64,000 nucleotides of DNA. It comes from Argyresthia goedartella (lineage: Eukaryota; Arthropoda; Insecta; Lepidoptera; Argyresthiidae). The stretch is from NCBI GenBank assembly GCA_949825045.1, contig OX463829.1:22600715-22664714 (forward strand), read 5' to 3'. Shown one piece after another: positions 11,338 through 23,200 of this stretch. Below the pieces are notes generated by a model that ran no database searches, was not told the origin of the DNA, and worked only from the letters and a program-made list of their open reading frames with translations. Numbering within the stretch: position 1 is the stretch's first letter; each line of letters begins with the position of its first letter. Both the position numbers and the translations under genes were made by a program.

Positions 11338-13500
11338 TTATTATTACTAGCCCACCATGTTCCAATGCTGGGCAAAGGCCTCTCTCCCCCTCATCCACTC
11401 TATCCGATCCTGAGCGGTCTCCCTCTACTCCTTGTCCCATAGACCCAACTCATCACTCCATCTCTTCCTGGGTCGGCCACGCTTTCTCTTTGCATTTTCT
11501 GGGAGCCAGTCTGTGGCTCTCTTAGCCCAGCTATTCGGCAGCATCCGAGCAACATGGCCGGCCCAGTCCCATTTTAGTTGGGCAGCCTTCTGAGCTATAT
11601 CTATTATCATTTTTCGGGAGCGCAGCTCTGTATTCCGGATCCGGTCTAAAAGCCGAACACCGAGAATACTGCGCTCCATGTTTCTCTGGCAAACCCCGAG
11701 TTTGAACCTTTGTGCGTCAGTCAAAGACCAGGTTTGGGCTCCGTAGGTAAGGATGGGAAGAATGCACATGTCCATGAGCTTGCGTTTCAGGGACAACGGA
11801 AGTTGTCTCTTCATGAGCTCCTTCAAAGACCAAAAGCTCTTCCAGGCATTGTCGACGCGTCTATCGACTTCCTTGTCTTGTCGCGCCTGGAAAGAGACTG
11901 TTTGGCCTAGATAGATATATTCCTGGACATATGCAATTGTCACCCCATCCACCTATACCGCATGCTCCTTACTTTTAGACATGACCTTGGTCTTTGGCAT
12001 GTTCATGCTAAGTCCAACCTCGAGGCTTGCATGGCTGAGTTGTTGCAGCATAGTTTGTAGCTCAGAAGGTGAATTAGAAAACAGGACTATATCATCGGCG
12101 AAACGAAGGTTTGTAAGCTTCGCCTCGCCGACGTCTATACCCCTGCTCTCCCAATCTGGCTCTAGTGGCTTGAAGACCTTTTCCAAGACGCTCGTAAAAA
12201 GTTTAGGGGAGAGACGATCGCCCTGCTTGACGCCTCTTTCAATTGGAAATGATGGACCCGGAAACTGTAATTTAATTGATGCTGTACTGTTTCTATAAAT
12301 TTCTTTGATGAGTCTGATGTAGTGTGTATGTATTTATATCTTGATTATGGAGTGCTGTAAATATGGATGTGTGTGTCAAACTATCAAATGCCTTTGAGTA
12401 GTCGACGAAGGAAATATATAGAGGGAGGTTATATTAATGATACTTCTCAATAATCTGGTTCAGTGTATGGAGATGTTCTGAGGTCGACATACCGGGTCGA
12501 AACCCAGCCTGCTCGGGTGGTTGAGCTTGGTCAAGTAGACCAGATATGCGGTGCTCTATCACTTTGATAAAAGTCTTATACAGGTGGGATGTAAGGCTGA
12601 TAGGACGGTAGTTGCCGATATCTGATCGCTCGCCTTTTTTGTGAAGTATGATTTCCGAGTGGCACATGTTGACTGGAAATCGTCCGGTATGCATTAGAGA
12701 GTTGAAAAAAGTTCGTGACGTGTGGTAGTAAAATGGGTTCGCCCAACTTCAACACTTCTGTTGATATGCCGTCGTGGCCCGGACTCTTGTTGAACTTCAT
12801 TGAGCGAAGGGCGCAATGAACCTCTTAGCCAGTGATTGGTTATATGTTATCAGGGCAACAGAATGCTGAAGCAGGTTCTTGTCCGGTTGTATTCGCCATT
12901 CTAGTGTAAAGGTTCTGGTAGAAGTTAGTGCAAATATTTATAATTTTGGTCCTGTCCCTCTGTTTATTTCCGTTCGTGTCTTTTAGGCAAGTGATCCATG
13001 ATTTGTTTTGTGATATTCCTTTCTTAGCAATTTTGAGGGATTTATTATTTTCTAACGCTGTTTGTACGAGCTTTGTGTTATATTGTCTAATATCTCGCCT
13101 CATTGATCTTTTTACTTTTCTATCCAACAGTCTATATTCTTCACCGCTCCTATCATCTTTGTAGTTCTGTCGTTTATCAATAAGCTGTAATGTATCTGTT
13201 GAAAGTTTTTTAAGTTTTGGTTTTGTTTGTTTAATTTTATTGCTTGCTTTTCTTACACACTGTTGAATATTTATGTACTGTTCCTGTACATCATCCTTAT
13301 CTATATTTTGTAGCAATCCACAACTATTTTTGAGTTCTAATTGGAACTGGTCTGCATTAGCCATCAAAGTATTTCTGTTCAAATGTCTAGTTCGGCTCTT
13401 AAATAATTTCAGGCGGTGTAGTTTTGTATCAAAAACCAAATTGGTGCGGAGTGGTCTGTGATCAGAGGCAAATTTAATATTAATAATTGTAAATAGTTCA
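11338..13500 (-). mobile_element. RTE-like LINE, 5'-truncated and frameshifted
   Basis: Pieces of endonuclease, reverse transcriptase and C-terminal region appear in the right order on the minus strand. They are split among at least five reading frames by indels. The 3' end shows a (TAA)n-like tail (ttattattattacta on the plus strand at about 11337-11349). The 5' limit is uncertain. Confidence 0.8.
11425..13482 (-). pseudogene. RTE-type endonuclease-reverse transcriptase, broken
   Basis: Reading right to left: I-K-F-A-S-D-H-R-P-L-R-T-N (13441-13482), the SDH end of an APE-type endonuclease; a basic linker (12840-13439); N-K-S-P-G-H-D-G-I-S-T-E (about 12760-12800); N-Y-R-P-I-S-L-T-S (12600 region); L-R-F-A-D-D-I-V-L-F-S, the catalytic box (12090-12130); Y-L-G-Q-T-V (11900 region); and W-A-G-H-V-A-R-M with R-G-R-P-R-K-R-W near the end (11450-11560). 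The last motif is characteristic of RTE-like LINE proteins in insects. Frame changes between blocks and a stop after the catalytic box show it is dead, though the catalytic Asp pair survives. Confidence 0.82.
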
Positions 13501-13786
13501 GTAATTTGTTATGTATGACACAAAAAGCATAAATCAGAACCGACAAAGTGATTCGCGCTCTGTCCGATATGTTGCAAATTGATGATGCTATATTTAGAGA
13601 GTGAGAGATGGTTAAGTGACAATCTATATAATTTCGGTGACCCATCAAGTTTACTGAGGCCTGTATTGATAAACCGACTCTCAAGCGCGTGAAAATGAAA
13701 GATAGATATGATATGACGAAACCGTCATTGTGACATAGCTGAGGCAACTCTCAGAGCTGAGAGCGTTTTTTTATACACAAAATTAA

Positions 13787-13945
13787 TTCTGCCCCCACAC
13801 TAGGATACCCTGTGTCGTGGGAAACCAGCAACAGCGACTTTACAAGATCTGGGAATTGTTTTTTCTCCCCAGCCGGGATTCGAACCAGGGATATCAAGGT
13901 TGGAAAGCACAGCCTCAACCGCAACACCACAGAGGTCGTCGTGGT
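13787..13945 (-). repeat. SINE family B, copy 1
   Basis: The minus-strand head holds gttgcggttgaggctgtgct (A-box region) and a B box in ggttcgaatcccggctgggg. The body is recognisable by cccacactaggataccctg on the plus strand. It is related to 21588-21757 and 56046-56240. Confidence 0.78.
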
Positions 13946-14309
13946 ACGGGCCTAAGACAACTGAAATTTCCACGAATCTAAGAGTCGATTTTTATATTGG
14001 TATTAGTGTCCAAGGGACGCGGCACTGTGCATCGGTTTAAACCGCTGCTAACAATTACGAAGTTTAAAATAAAAGAAGGTTCTAGGTACCAAACTGCACA
14101 TTTGTTACTTCCAAGAAAAGCGCCGTAGTTTAAAACTCAATGATTTATACTCAAACTTTTCGAGTCCGTGGCATCCGGTTCCAATAAAAAGCAGGGAAGT
14201 AAACATTCCGAATTTTCCACTTCGTTTATTTATTATTATGCAGCGAAGCCAAAATGAGGGTTATATGTTAGACCGGTTTGTATGTGTGCATTAATGTTCA
14301 TTTGTTCCA

Positions 14310-14660
14310 CCAGGACATCCAAACTAAACTTCTTTTAATTGACCGAGCGAGCGAAGCGTCCACTTTTGAGATTGGCGAAAAATGCGTGTGTCCGCTTTCT
14401 TTCTCGCCTACGGGTCGCATTTCTCAATCGATTTCGACGAAAATTGGCCCACAAGTTCCTTGTTTATTTAAATTTTTATGAAAATATCGGAGAAAAGGGG
14501 GGAAGTTTTCTGTAATGTTATTTATCAACGGATTTCAATCAAGTTTGAGAGGCACACTCTACTCACTCTACATAAGATGTTGCGAAAAAAAAAGGGGGGT
14601 GGAGGGCGAAGCACTTCGGGGTATTTTCGACCCCCCCCCCCCCCCCCCCCCCCTGTAACT
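14310..14660 (+). repeat. Low-complexity region with 24-base poly-C (14631-14654)
   Basis: It contains gaccgagcgagcgaagcgtc (moth-type dispersed repeat wording), an A9G6 block at 14585-14599 and an uninterrupted C24. No coding sense is seen. Confidence 0.6.
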
Positions 14661-15320
14661 ATGATGTAGATAAAGCTAGGCAACTCTGTGACTGATAGGC
14701 CACAATTTAAACAGGCAATTTCCCAAAATTCAGTCAATTTGAACCATTAGATTGGAAATGACAGCCGTTCAAAGATTCGTCATTTTGTAACTGACTGACT
14801 CATCAAGTCATCATCGATCATCGAAATTCTAATGTCGGTACTATCAATAGCAGAAGTGGAAGCCCACTTCAAAACTTAAACTGCTTTTGTTAAACTTTTT
14901 TCAAAAACTTTTTATTTTCTGCTTTTTAAGTGTTGGGCTGCATGGGAAAAGAATCCTTACAGTGGTCTTCCACAACTGCTGATAATGGTACTTCTAGCAG
15001 ATCCAAAAGCTTGAAATTTTAAATAAGCGAGGTCTACTGTTCTCGCAGAATCACTATAGTTTAACAGGTATTGTTTGAAACGATGTATCTTGATCGCCCA
15101 CTTCATATAGCCTACTAGCTGATGCCCACAACTTCGTCTGCGTGTTCCTGGGAGGTATAATTTACCGAGATAACCTTACCGTCCTTCTAGTGCAATCGGA
15201 TTAAAAGTAACCAACATGTTAATCTAGCTCATAAACTATCTCTGTGCTAAATTTCATTCAAATCCGTTCAGCAGGCACAACACACAAACATCCAAACATA
15301 GCTACTTTCACATTTATAAT
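14661..15320. other. Intronic stretch, nothing recognised
   Basis: Between 15115 and 15310 is wording common in moth repeats (cccacaacttcgtctgcgtg, aatccgttcagcaggcac), so at least part is likely an old repeat. Confidence 0.4.
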
Positions 15321-15321
15321 A

Positions 15322-16111
15322 CCTAGTCGGTCCTTAAGTTCTGTCACAAGGTTTTTGATAGATAAAACTCAGCAATAAACGTTTTCTTATTCGTATTATA
15401 CATGATTAAAAAGCTTATTTTATACGAATCAAATTGCAATACAATACATTTTGTACGATTATCGCAATATGACAAAAAAACCTTATAACTTGAGACAATC
15501 GCGAACCCAAAACACGCCGCAACTGACAAAAATACCACTTACCACAAATTTAATAAAAAAACAGTGTTCCAGATAACCAACAAGGTCTTTTTTATTTTTT
15601 CTGAAACCTCGATTTTAGACCATGCTTAACAACTAACATTTGATTTTCTGTTAGCTTTCAGTTCCAACTGCTCCCAAAGAGAACTTTACGTACTTTTAAC
15701 GTTTTCAGAAAAACGTTTAAAAATTATCTTGTGGGCAACAAGTACACTACGTAAAATGTGAATATGAAAATTAGTTTTACCCAGACTTAGTTATCTTATG
15801 CTTCAAAATGAAGGTAACGGGTTCAGAGAGGGTTCGTGACTAAAATCTCACGTAAGTTTGAAAGGTTTTAAGAGTCATGGAAAAAAGATAAAGTGAATCA
15901 CGTCCGTATTTTTGATAGGTTAAAAAAGTGCAAAATCTCTGAAGAAACTAGCATTTGTGTAATATGGCTTTAAGCATTTAAATCCAATAATCGTTCTAAT
16001 TTATCAGTATTTAATGAGCTATCAAACCATATATAGTATTAAATAAAAATAAACTTGGTATTATTTACAATGCGGCAAAATATTTGTGACAGAACTTATG
16101 GACCGACTATG
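15322..16111. mobile_element. Non-autonomous mariner (maT-related) element, about 790 bp
   Basis: The terminal inverted repeats are about 30 bp: cctagtcggtccttaagttc at the left and, reading inward from the right, catagtcggtccataagttc; both continue tgtcacaa. TA dinucleotides sit at 15320-15321 and 16112-16113, matching TA target duplication. The ends resemble those of the full mariners at 36.9 and 56.3 kb (agtcaggtcataagttctgt), but no transposase frame is present inside. It was probably mobilised in trans by a relative. Confidence 0.8.
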
Positions 16112-16398
16112 TATTAGTTAGATATATCGAGACATTTTATTCAATATTGCTCCCTCTAGAGGGCATAAAGTAAGGGATTAATTAGCACATTACAAATATA
16201 TGTATATTAATAGCTCTTGCACTCTGCTTTAATTGCATTTAGTCGTATGGTTAGAAGCGTACTTACCACCCGGTGATTATAGTTTTCCTAATCATTTTAG
16301 TAGAGGGGTTTTAATTTTTGAACTTATTGTCTTGTCTGATATTTTTGTTTTTACCTGGACTGAAATTAAGGACAAGACGATGGGTACTGTAAAATAAA

Positions 16399-17320
16399 CA
16401 TCTTTGCAGCACTATTCCTTCCAAATGAGACACTTTCCAAATCCAGAAAACAAAGGTATGAAAATATAGAGGTATGTACTTACATCCGTTTCGGTGGGGA
16501 ACTAGATCAAAAAAACTAAACAGATGTTTTTGACGACTTATCTCTTGGGATCTAAAAGGATCATTGATATGGCTCTTGTATCAAAAAAATAGTATATATT
16601 CAAAATATCTTAAAACATAGTGTTTGAAATAATCAGTGGTTTGTGAAACTTTGATAAAAAAAGTAGATTGTACAACTATGGCCTTAAACATGCCCTTTTT
16701 TATCCAAGACTTATGGTATCCAACTGAGCCTTAGTGAGGTTGGATAATTAAGTCGAGGATAAAATAGGTTTCAAGACCGAGTTATACTCTCGGCTTTTCA
16801 CTTCGGTTACGAGGAAATAAAATAGTGATAATGTAAAAAATACTTACGTTTTAAGACAAAGCTTGGGTTCAGGCGGAAATGTCTGTTCAATAACTCCTTT
16901 TGCTTTTTTTCCATTAGTGTGTTAGGCGTAAGCATTATTTCCTCTTCACTTGACGACATATTAATTAACTTTCGTAAAAACAACAAGTTTTGCAAAGAAA
17001 ACAACTAAATAAAGGTAAAACAATTTTCGACCTGTTCTGGCGCAGTATCAAACGTAACAGTGAAAATTGTGTGTTTTTTTATTAATAAAAAAACACTGAT
17101 CATTTCTTAATTTCAAACAAAAAAATATACGATATTTCGAATACCTATTTTTGGAACAAGAACCATATCAATATTCTTTTTAGATCCCAAGAAATATCAA
17201 GTAATGAGTGAATAACATCTTAATTTCAATGTTTTCAAACATACACATTGAAAGAAAATTATGTTTTCATTTCGAGATTCGGGAAGGGTCTACTTTAAGA
17301 GGAATAGTGCTTTAAAGATG
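16399..17320. mobile_element. Decayed DNA transposon with imperfect inverted ends
   Basis: The left end (catctttgcagcactattcc) and inverted right end (catctttaaagcactattcc), plus several inner blocks (cttgggatct, tcaaaaa.tag, aataatcagtggttt), occur in opposite orientation at the two sides. Between them is a minus-strand exon-like frame. Related ends are at 6878-7212 and 51080-51200. The superfamily is not settled. Confidence 0.55.
16848..16959 (-). CDS. Possible first exon of a transposon protein
   Basis: The ATG at 16959 opens a 37-codon frame beginning M-S-S-S-E-E-E-I and ending N-P-S-F-V-L-K, immediately followed by a donor (gtaagta). The acidic-serine start is reminiscent of Harbinger-type insect transposases, but that is only an impression. 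It lies centrally between the inverted ends of the element at 16399-17320. No second exon is visible. Confidence 0.35.
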
Positions 17321-17431
17321 GGCATTAGACAACACCCAGGCCAGGGTCTTAAATAGTCTTATGTTTTGTACACTTACGTTGGTAGACGAAATCCATATTG
17401 AACATGCTGTTCAAAATGGAGGAGCGATGAT

Positions 17432-17816
17432 TATGTCACCGTAAGATTGTCAAAACCGTTAGTTGATAAACTAACGTTTTTCTTCTCGTTAGTTGGTCAA
17501 CTATCGACAGATAGTAAACTGCAGCGTACTGCCTACTATATGACGCGTTAATAAACTAATGGTTAAAACTGTTAAATAGTAAACTGGTTTAAACTTGAAT
17601 TGCAAACGAAATACCAGGGCAAACACTGCGGTAGGGTGAAGACGGAGTGGGCGAGCGCAGCGAAGCCCCCGAATAGTCTTCGTGTTAGGTTGACATGTAA
17701 GAACAAAATAAACGTAAATTCTAAACCCTATCGGTCTGGTTTACTTTCTGTCGATAGTTGATCAACTAACGCTTTAATTTATCAACTAACGGTTTTGAAT
17801 ATCTTACGGTGACATA
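17432..17816. mobile_element. MITE, family with 'tatgtcaccgtaag' ends, copy 1
   Basis: It is 385 bp. The ends are tatgtcaccgtaagattgtc and its inverted partner (atcttacggtgacata). The inner ends repeat cgttagttgataaactaacg-type palindromes. The centre holds cactgcggtagggtgaagac, gcgcagcgaagcccccgaat and agtcttcgtgttaggttgac, the core shared with other MITEs here. Confidence 0.8.
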
Positions 17817-18865
17817 TGCATACTCGGTGTACATTTAAGTATGCAAGTAAAAGTAGGAGATAGACAAAATTAATGTCGCGAGACTCACTTGGCCGATGAC
17901 GGAGACTCTTTGCGTAGGCCTCCTTTATAAAAATGTGAAATAGAATGCTACTTGAGGTAGATAAGTAATAAAGTAACCAACCTGAAAGCATCCTTCAATG
18001 AAGATATGTGATATGATAGAACTTTAGATCAAAGCTACACACGTTAATTTTGATAAGAAGATATACCTATACCGTATTGTTAGGCAATATCAAATTTACG
18101 GGATTGGCCAAAAATTCCGATTGTGCTGACTTCTTCTTATTCCACTTTTTGCATAATAAGCACATTTCTCATTGTGTTCCTCTGATCGGATTTTATTAAC
18201 TTGCTTAAATTTTGGGATTTCATTAGGAAGTTTGACAATGATATTGAAGTCAATATTGATTAAGGTACCTACCTATCTTGAAAAACTTGGAGTTTTAATT
18301 GCGAAAGTTTATTGTTAACAAATGTTTATTTTGTATTTGTAATTAACTGCTGTTGTTATAAGTGTTTTAGTATTATAATAGTTATCGTTATATTGAGAGG
18401 GTGTGCAATTGTTAAATAAGATTGTATGTAGGTAGTATGTATATATTTATTAGTACACATATATAAATTTAGGATGTATATTTTATGTATGTAGTTTATG
18501 TTGGACACATATATCTAACCGTGCTCAGCGATTAACCTATCTCATCCTGACATGGTTTGCTGGAAGAGATCTCTTGATATAGGTAAGCTCGCCTTTGTAC
18601 ACGATTTTAATTTATATTTGTGTTAAATAAAGAAATTAAAAATTATGAAGATTGCTATTTGCTCAGATTAACAGCAGTATACCTAAAGCATATGGTGCTG
18701 TAATCGTTCATAATTGCGTAAAAAGTAATAAAGGTAGTTTTAACTCAACTTGATTTCTTGATACGTTAGGTGATTGTGTTATACCCTTCTATAATTGTGA
18801 GCTTAAATTGAAGAAACATCAGATTGTTCAACATTCGTCGTTTACCACTTGAGACTGAAATAAAT
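17817..18865. other. Intronic stretch, nothing recognised
   Basis: AT-rich sequence with no domain-bearing frame and no repeat family that I recognise. Confidence 0.4.
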
Positions 18866-19112
18866 GAAGACCCGAATGGACGAGTCGGCAGTGACCCTGC
18901 CTACGAAGCCAAGGGTCCCGGGTTCGAGTCCCGGTGGGGGCAAATATTTGTTTGATGAGATCGGATGTTTGTACCCTAGTCATGGTTGTTTATCTATCTA
19001 AGTATAATATTTATCTATATAAGTTTGTGTATCGTTGTCTAGTACCCAAGATACAGGGAATACCTAGTTTGGAGCTAGTGTTATTCAATGTGTGTAAATA
19101 GGTATATTATAT
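18866..19112 (+). repeat. SINE family A, full-length copy, plus orientation
   Basis: The head is gagtcggcagtgaccctgcc, with the B box inside gggttcgagtcccggtgggg. The body follows, with tatctatctaagtataat and cgttgtctagtacccaagat. Confidence 0.83.
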
Positions 19113-19210
19113 ATAGGTATATACAAGGTATATTATATTATGATATGATCATCTTTCCATTGCAATGCGATACAGTTGTTACAAAAAGTGTAACCGTTGT
19201 ATAAAGCCTT

Positions 19211-19244
<34 letters not shown>
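19211..19244 (+). repeat. (TAA)n microsatellite
   Basis: About eleven ATA/TAA units lie exactly at the 3' edge of the minus-strand SINE copy that follows, so this is probably its A-rich tail grown by slippage. Confidence 0.85.
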
Positions 19245-19245
<1 letters not shown>

Positions 19246-19440
19246 CTTGGACACCTTTTACACACATTGATCTAGCCCCAAACTAGGATTCCCTGTATCT
19301 TGGGTACTAGACAACGATATATATACTTATATAGAGAAATATTATACTTAGATAGATAAACAACCATGACTAGGGTACAAACATTCGTTCTCATCAAACA
19401 AACATTTGCCCCCACCGGGACTCGAACCCGGGACCCTTGT
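19245..19440 (-). repeat. SINE family A, minus orientation, head truncated
   Basis: It is an inverted partner of 18866-19112, about 130 bp away. The copy keeps the B-box region (gggactcgaacccgggaccc on the plus strand) but stops there. Confidence 0.8.
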
Positions 19441-19444
19441 TTAT

Positions 19445-20315
19445 AAAGGTGCATTCCGAACAAAATTCTCTATGAAGCCGATGGCATAGATTTTCAACAT
19501 TTTTCAATATTTTTGCCAAGAATGTAGATAAACTAACTTCATATTTAAATTCTTCGAAATGTTACAAGATGGAGAATAATATTCAGAAGGTCATCTTTAA
19601 TAACGCCGTGAATTAAATAGAAATAGGCACCATTATGTCACACCCTGCAAGGTAATATGAATAAAAGTTGAACATTTTTATAGCTTTGGCGATAGTAAGT
19701 GTAGATAGTAAGTTTTTATGGCGTAGCTGCGGCAAGATAGCGAATATGAGGCGGTTGAACAACTCGAACAACCGAATTATGAACATTTCGGTATGTGTCA
19801 TTTCATTTAAAATTATATATTCCACGCATACTTATTGACCCATAAACATCAAACTAAATAATGTTGAGAATTATGATAAACTCATATTCATACACACATA
19901 ATCAATAATAAATAATAAAGATACATCATCTTAAATATACATTCATTTTATGGTTATTTGGGACGTCATTATGATCGATTTTCACTAGCAAATTAATTTG
20001 ATTAGGGCATAATTATCTTCACATATCTCTACGTTTTAGTCCGTTGTTGTTCAGAATATTGTCTCCAATGCCTCCGTAAAACTTTACCAAACTAATTTTC
20101 CCTGTTACAGCTATAATGTATGAACCCAAAAGTAGTGCCAGCCAGCAGATGCTAATTTCACTACAACTTGGCAAGCCTACTGTATGGTGGTCACAACAGG
20201 GCGTCCCATAAATATGACGTCACAGGAATTCCGGAAGTAGACCTGCTTCAGATTCATCCAATAAGCCTAACATGACCTTAGTGAAAGTTGCATGTAGTTC
20301 AATAGGCAACAAATA
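19445..20315. other. Intronic stretch, nothing recognised
   Basis: No gene or repeat was identified with confidence. Confidence 0.35.
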
Positions 20316-20632
20316 TAATGACCACCAAAATATTTTTTTCCTACCCAAAATGGCTAAATGACCACCAAAAGTTGCAGAAAATATCAGGGAAAAATACTGC
20401 GGTAGCTTAGGTGAAGGGTAAAGGGGGTGAGCGAAGCGAAGCCCCCTTTATCCATCGTATTAGGTTGAACATGTAAGAACAACAAAAAATACTTAAAACA
20501 TAAACTTAAGTACACAAACCATAAAAAGAAGTTTGGCGATCATTTATCCAAACACAATTTGGTGGACATTTATCCATTCTGGCAGTCATTTCGAATTTAT
20601 TGGTAGTAAAATAGGTGCATTTTTGGTAATCG
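20316..20632. mobile_element. MITE, 'tgaccaccaaaa' ends, with shared core
   Basis: The left end is ataatgaccaccaaaatat; the right side carries catttttggtaatcgttta and tttggtggacattt. The core reads actgcggtagcttaggtgaa, then gtgagcgaagcgaagccccc, then attaggttgaacatgtaaga. Confidence 0.6.
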
Positions 20633-20694
20633 TTTAAACACAAGCCAATTCAATATATCTTCGGTTTAAAGGTTTTATTCAAATTCCCCGAAGC

Positions 20695-21060
20695 GTTCGA
20701 GGCCCAGCGGTATTCGCACATCAGAAACGATCATGCGGGTAGCAACATCTGGCCGAGACGGGCACTGGATGGGTGTCCTTTTCATGTGGCATTTATTTCG
20801 GGCGCTTCCGTGTTTTGGCTGACACGTTAAGCTGTAGGTCCCGGCTACTGTCGCTACTCAGTGGTCAGTAGTCGTAAAGCTGTCAGAGGCCCTAATAGGG
20901 CAGCTTCATAACTTCTGATAGTCGGGTTGGCCACAACTCCGACACCCCTCCATCGACCCGCACTGAGCCAGCGAGGTAGAGTATGGCTCAATCTTATTCG
21001 TATCCGGGAAAAGGCGCGTGCCCCTCGGTGGGGACATGAATGGGCTTCATTTATCATTCA
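20695..21060 (+). repeat. Lepidopteran-type repeat with 'acccgcactgagccagcg' tail
   Basis: It includes cgttaagctgtaggtcccgg, tcgacccgcactgagccagc and gagtatggctcaatcttatt. Tail copies are at 31915-31975, 52236-52335 and, in reverse, 57735-57845. Confidence 0.65.
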
Positions 21061-21587
21061 TATCATCAATCATAACCATTTCTACAATTTTAGTGCTAGC
21101 TATTTCTTAGATAGCATCTTTCAGATTAAAATTATGATTTTGGTATTGTTTTTCATATGTATAGAACTCATATAGAGCTGTGGTATAGCAAGTGTTATCC
21201 AAACCTATGTATTTTCTCTATCCTATCGTGCGAATCTAATACGAGATCCGAGCTCTGTCCGGTAATTGTTACGGATGAACTTACTGCCCTGTAACCTCGA
21301 GAAAATGAGAAAACATGGAGAAACACTATTTACTTATACATTATTTTGTGCGTCATGAAGAAAGTCGAGGTCAATGACTGTATCTGATGTCCCGGGGCCG
21401 AAATCACGAATTAAGTCTTAGAATAAAATCAATAGGAAGAAAGAAATAATTGGCGCAATTCTGGATTTTCTTTCCTAATGAGACATAATAGCGCATTTTG
21501 TTTATCGTATCCACAGAGGTTTTATAATAAAATAACAAAAAGGGATATAACATAACATAACATTTACATACAGGCACATACATTGCT
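21061..21587. other. Intronic stretch, nothing recognised
   Basis: No coding or repeat signal strong enough to name. Confidence 0.35.
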
Positions 21588-21757
21588 TCTGGCCCCACAC
21601 TGGATACCCGTGTGTTGTGGGAACCAGACACAGCGACGTCACAAACATGTAAACATCCAAGACCTGGGGATTTTTTTCTTCAACCCCAGCTGGGATTCGA
21701 ACCCAGGACCTCTCGCTTGGGAAGCACAGCCTTGACCGCTGCACCACAGAGGTCGGT
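21588..21757 (-). repeat. SINE family B, copy 2
   Basis: The minus-strand head reads gacctctgtggtgcagcggt (A-box-like) and gggttcgaatcccagctggg (B box). The body is gtctggttcccacaacacac. Confidence 0.82.
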
Positions 21758-22369
21758 CCCACGGTTAATCGGTAAGTGTTATCATCTTTAGTAGTATTAA
21801 AAGCTCGCATTTGTGTATGTATTTTTCATTGTCATTTGTGCGTTATTTTTGATTCTTATTTGTGCATATTATATTATTAACCATTTTTATGTGCAATAAA
21901 GCATAAAGTAAGTTTAACAGTGAGATATACAACACGAAAACACATAATTATTCACGTACACAATACTCTACGGCATAGATTTCGCATCACTCTAGAACCT
22001 CCTTCATCGTTGACAATAGATAGAATGAACAGTATAAAAAAATAAAAGGACAAATATATCGGTAAAAACACAAGAGTGAAAGAGCTGGCAAGAGACAAGA
22101 TTTTTTTGACAAGCCTCCAATTAATTGCCTTCTGAAGAATTTGTCGGGAAATTTATTTACGTATAATGAATTTATTCATGTTTCTAAGTGAACACTTTTT
22201 TTGGAAATATGTTTGTCTTTAATTTGTCTTTTAATGTCTTTGTTTGGCTTGAATTTTGATTTAATTTTTTATTTAAATTTTTAAATATTATAATTTTAAA
22301 AAAATATTTGTTTGAGACTATCGAGACTGACTTGCAGGACTGGAGCGATTGTCTCATCCTATTCATTTT

Positions 22370-23025
22370 ATTTATCGATAAGATCTTGTGTTGCTCTTCT
22401 TAACAGTATTTTCAGGGTTGCGGTTTCCGTCATCATCAATTTTGAGGCCAGTGCGTTTGTATTCCTTTCAAATATGTTTTTATATCTTTTGAGATTGTTG
22501 ATGATTTATTCATGTACCCTACGTATTTTTAGGTCTCGGTGGATTTTTTCATTTGTGACATACCATGGGGCATTTACAATTATTCTCCGTGTTTTGGACT
22601 GGAATCGTTGAAGGTTTGTATTGTTCGTTTGGCTGCCGTTCCCCACAGTTGAAGACCATAAATCCTTATGGATTTATGACGCATTGATACACAAGAATCT
22701 TGCTGTTTAGCGACATATGTAACTTTCTGTTGAGAAGCCAGTAGAGAAGTAATTTTCGGACGAAAGTATTGTATACAGTTTTATTGCGCACTAGGACTGT
22801 CCTGTTGCATAAACTCTTCTGTCTTGCCTATGTATGACCGCATTTGCTTATAAAAGTTCTTGTAATCGTTCCTTTATATTTTAATTTCCAAATAGAATAT
22901 GAATACAATTCCGGAGTTGTAAAAATTCCGGTAAAAATGTGTTTTCTCCATGTGAGTCGTCTATCCAGGTAGATGCCGACGTATTTATTCCATCTTCTTG
23001 GGGTAGTTAAGCGTAACCGGATGAC
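22370..23025 (-). pseudogene. Jockey-type LINE reverse transcriptase, 3' remnant
   Basis: The minus-strand translation shows Y-V-G-I-Y-L-D-R-R-L-T-W-R-K-H-I (about 22935-22985), the diagnostic line of Jockey-clade reverse transcriptases. After frameshifts it continues with Y-G-L-Q-L-W-G-T-A-A-K (about 22640-22670) and, past a further frame change, N-A-L-A-S-K-L (about 22440). Order and spacing match the C-terminal end of the family. Stops and indels show long decay. Its upstream side is interrupted by another LINE tail at 23026. Confidence 0.7.
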
Positions 23026-23200
23026 ATTCAAACTCAAACTCAAACTCAAAACGTTTATTCTGTAAATAGGCCACAACGGCACTTTCACATGTCATTTCAT
23101 TTCATTTTTTACAGAACATTTGGTATTATTATTTGTATCATATTATCAGAAAAAAAAAAGTACTTAATTATTGTTTCTGAGAGATGTAAAGAGTCTCAAA
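23026..23200 (-). mobile_element. LINE 3' UTR fragment with (TTTGAG)n tail
   Basis: The plus strand reads tcaaactcaaactcaaactc followed by aaaacgtttattctgtaaat and aggccac. The hexamer tail resembles those of the LINE copies at 5.15 and 40.25 kb, but the body is a different family. Confidence 0.5.
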
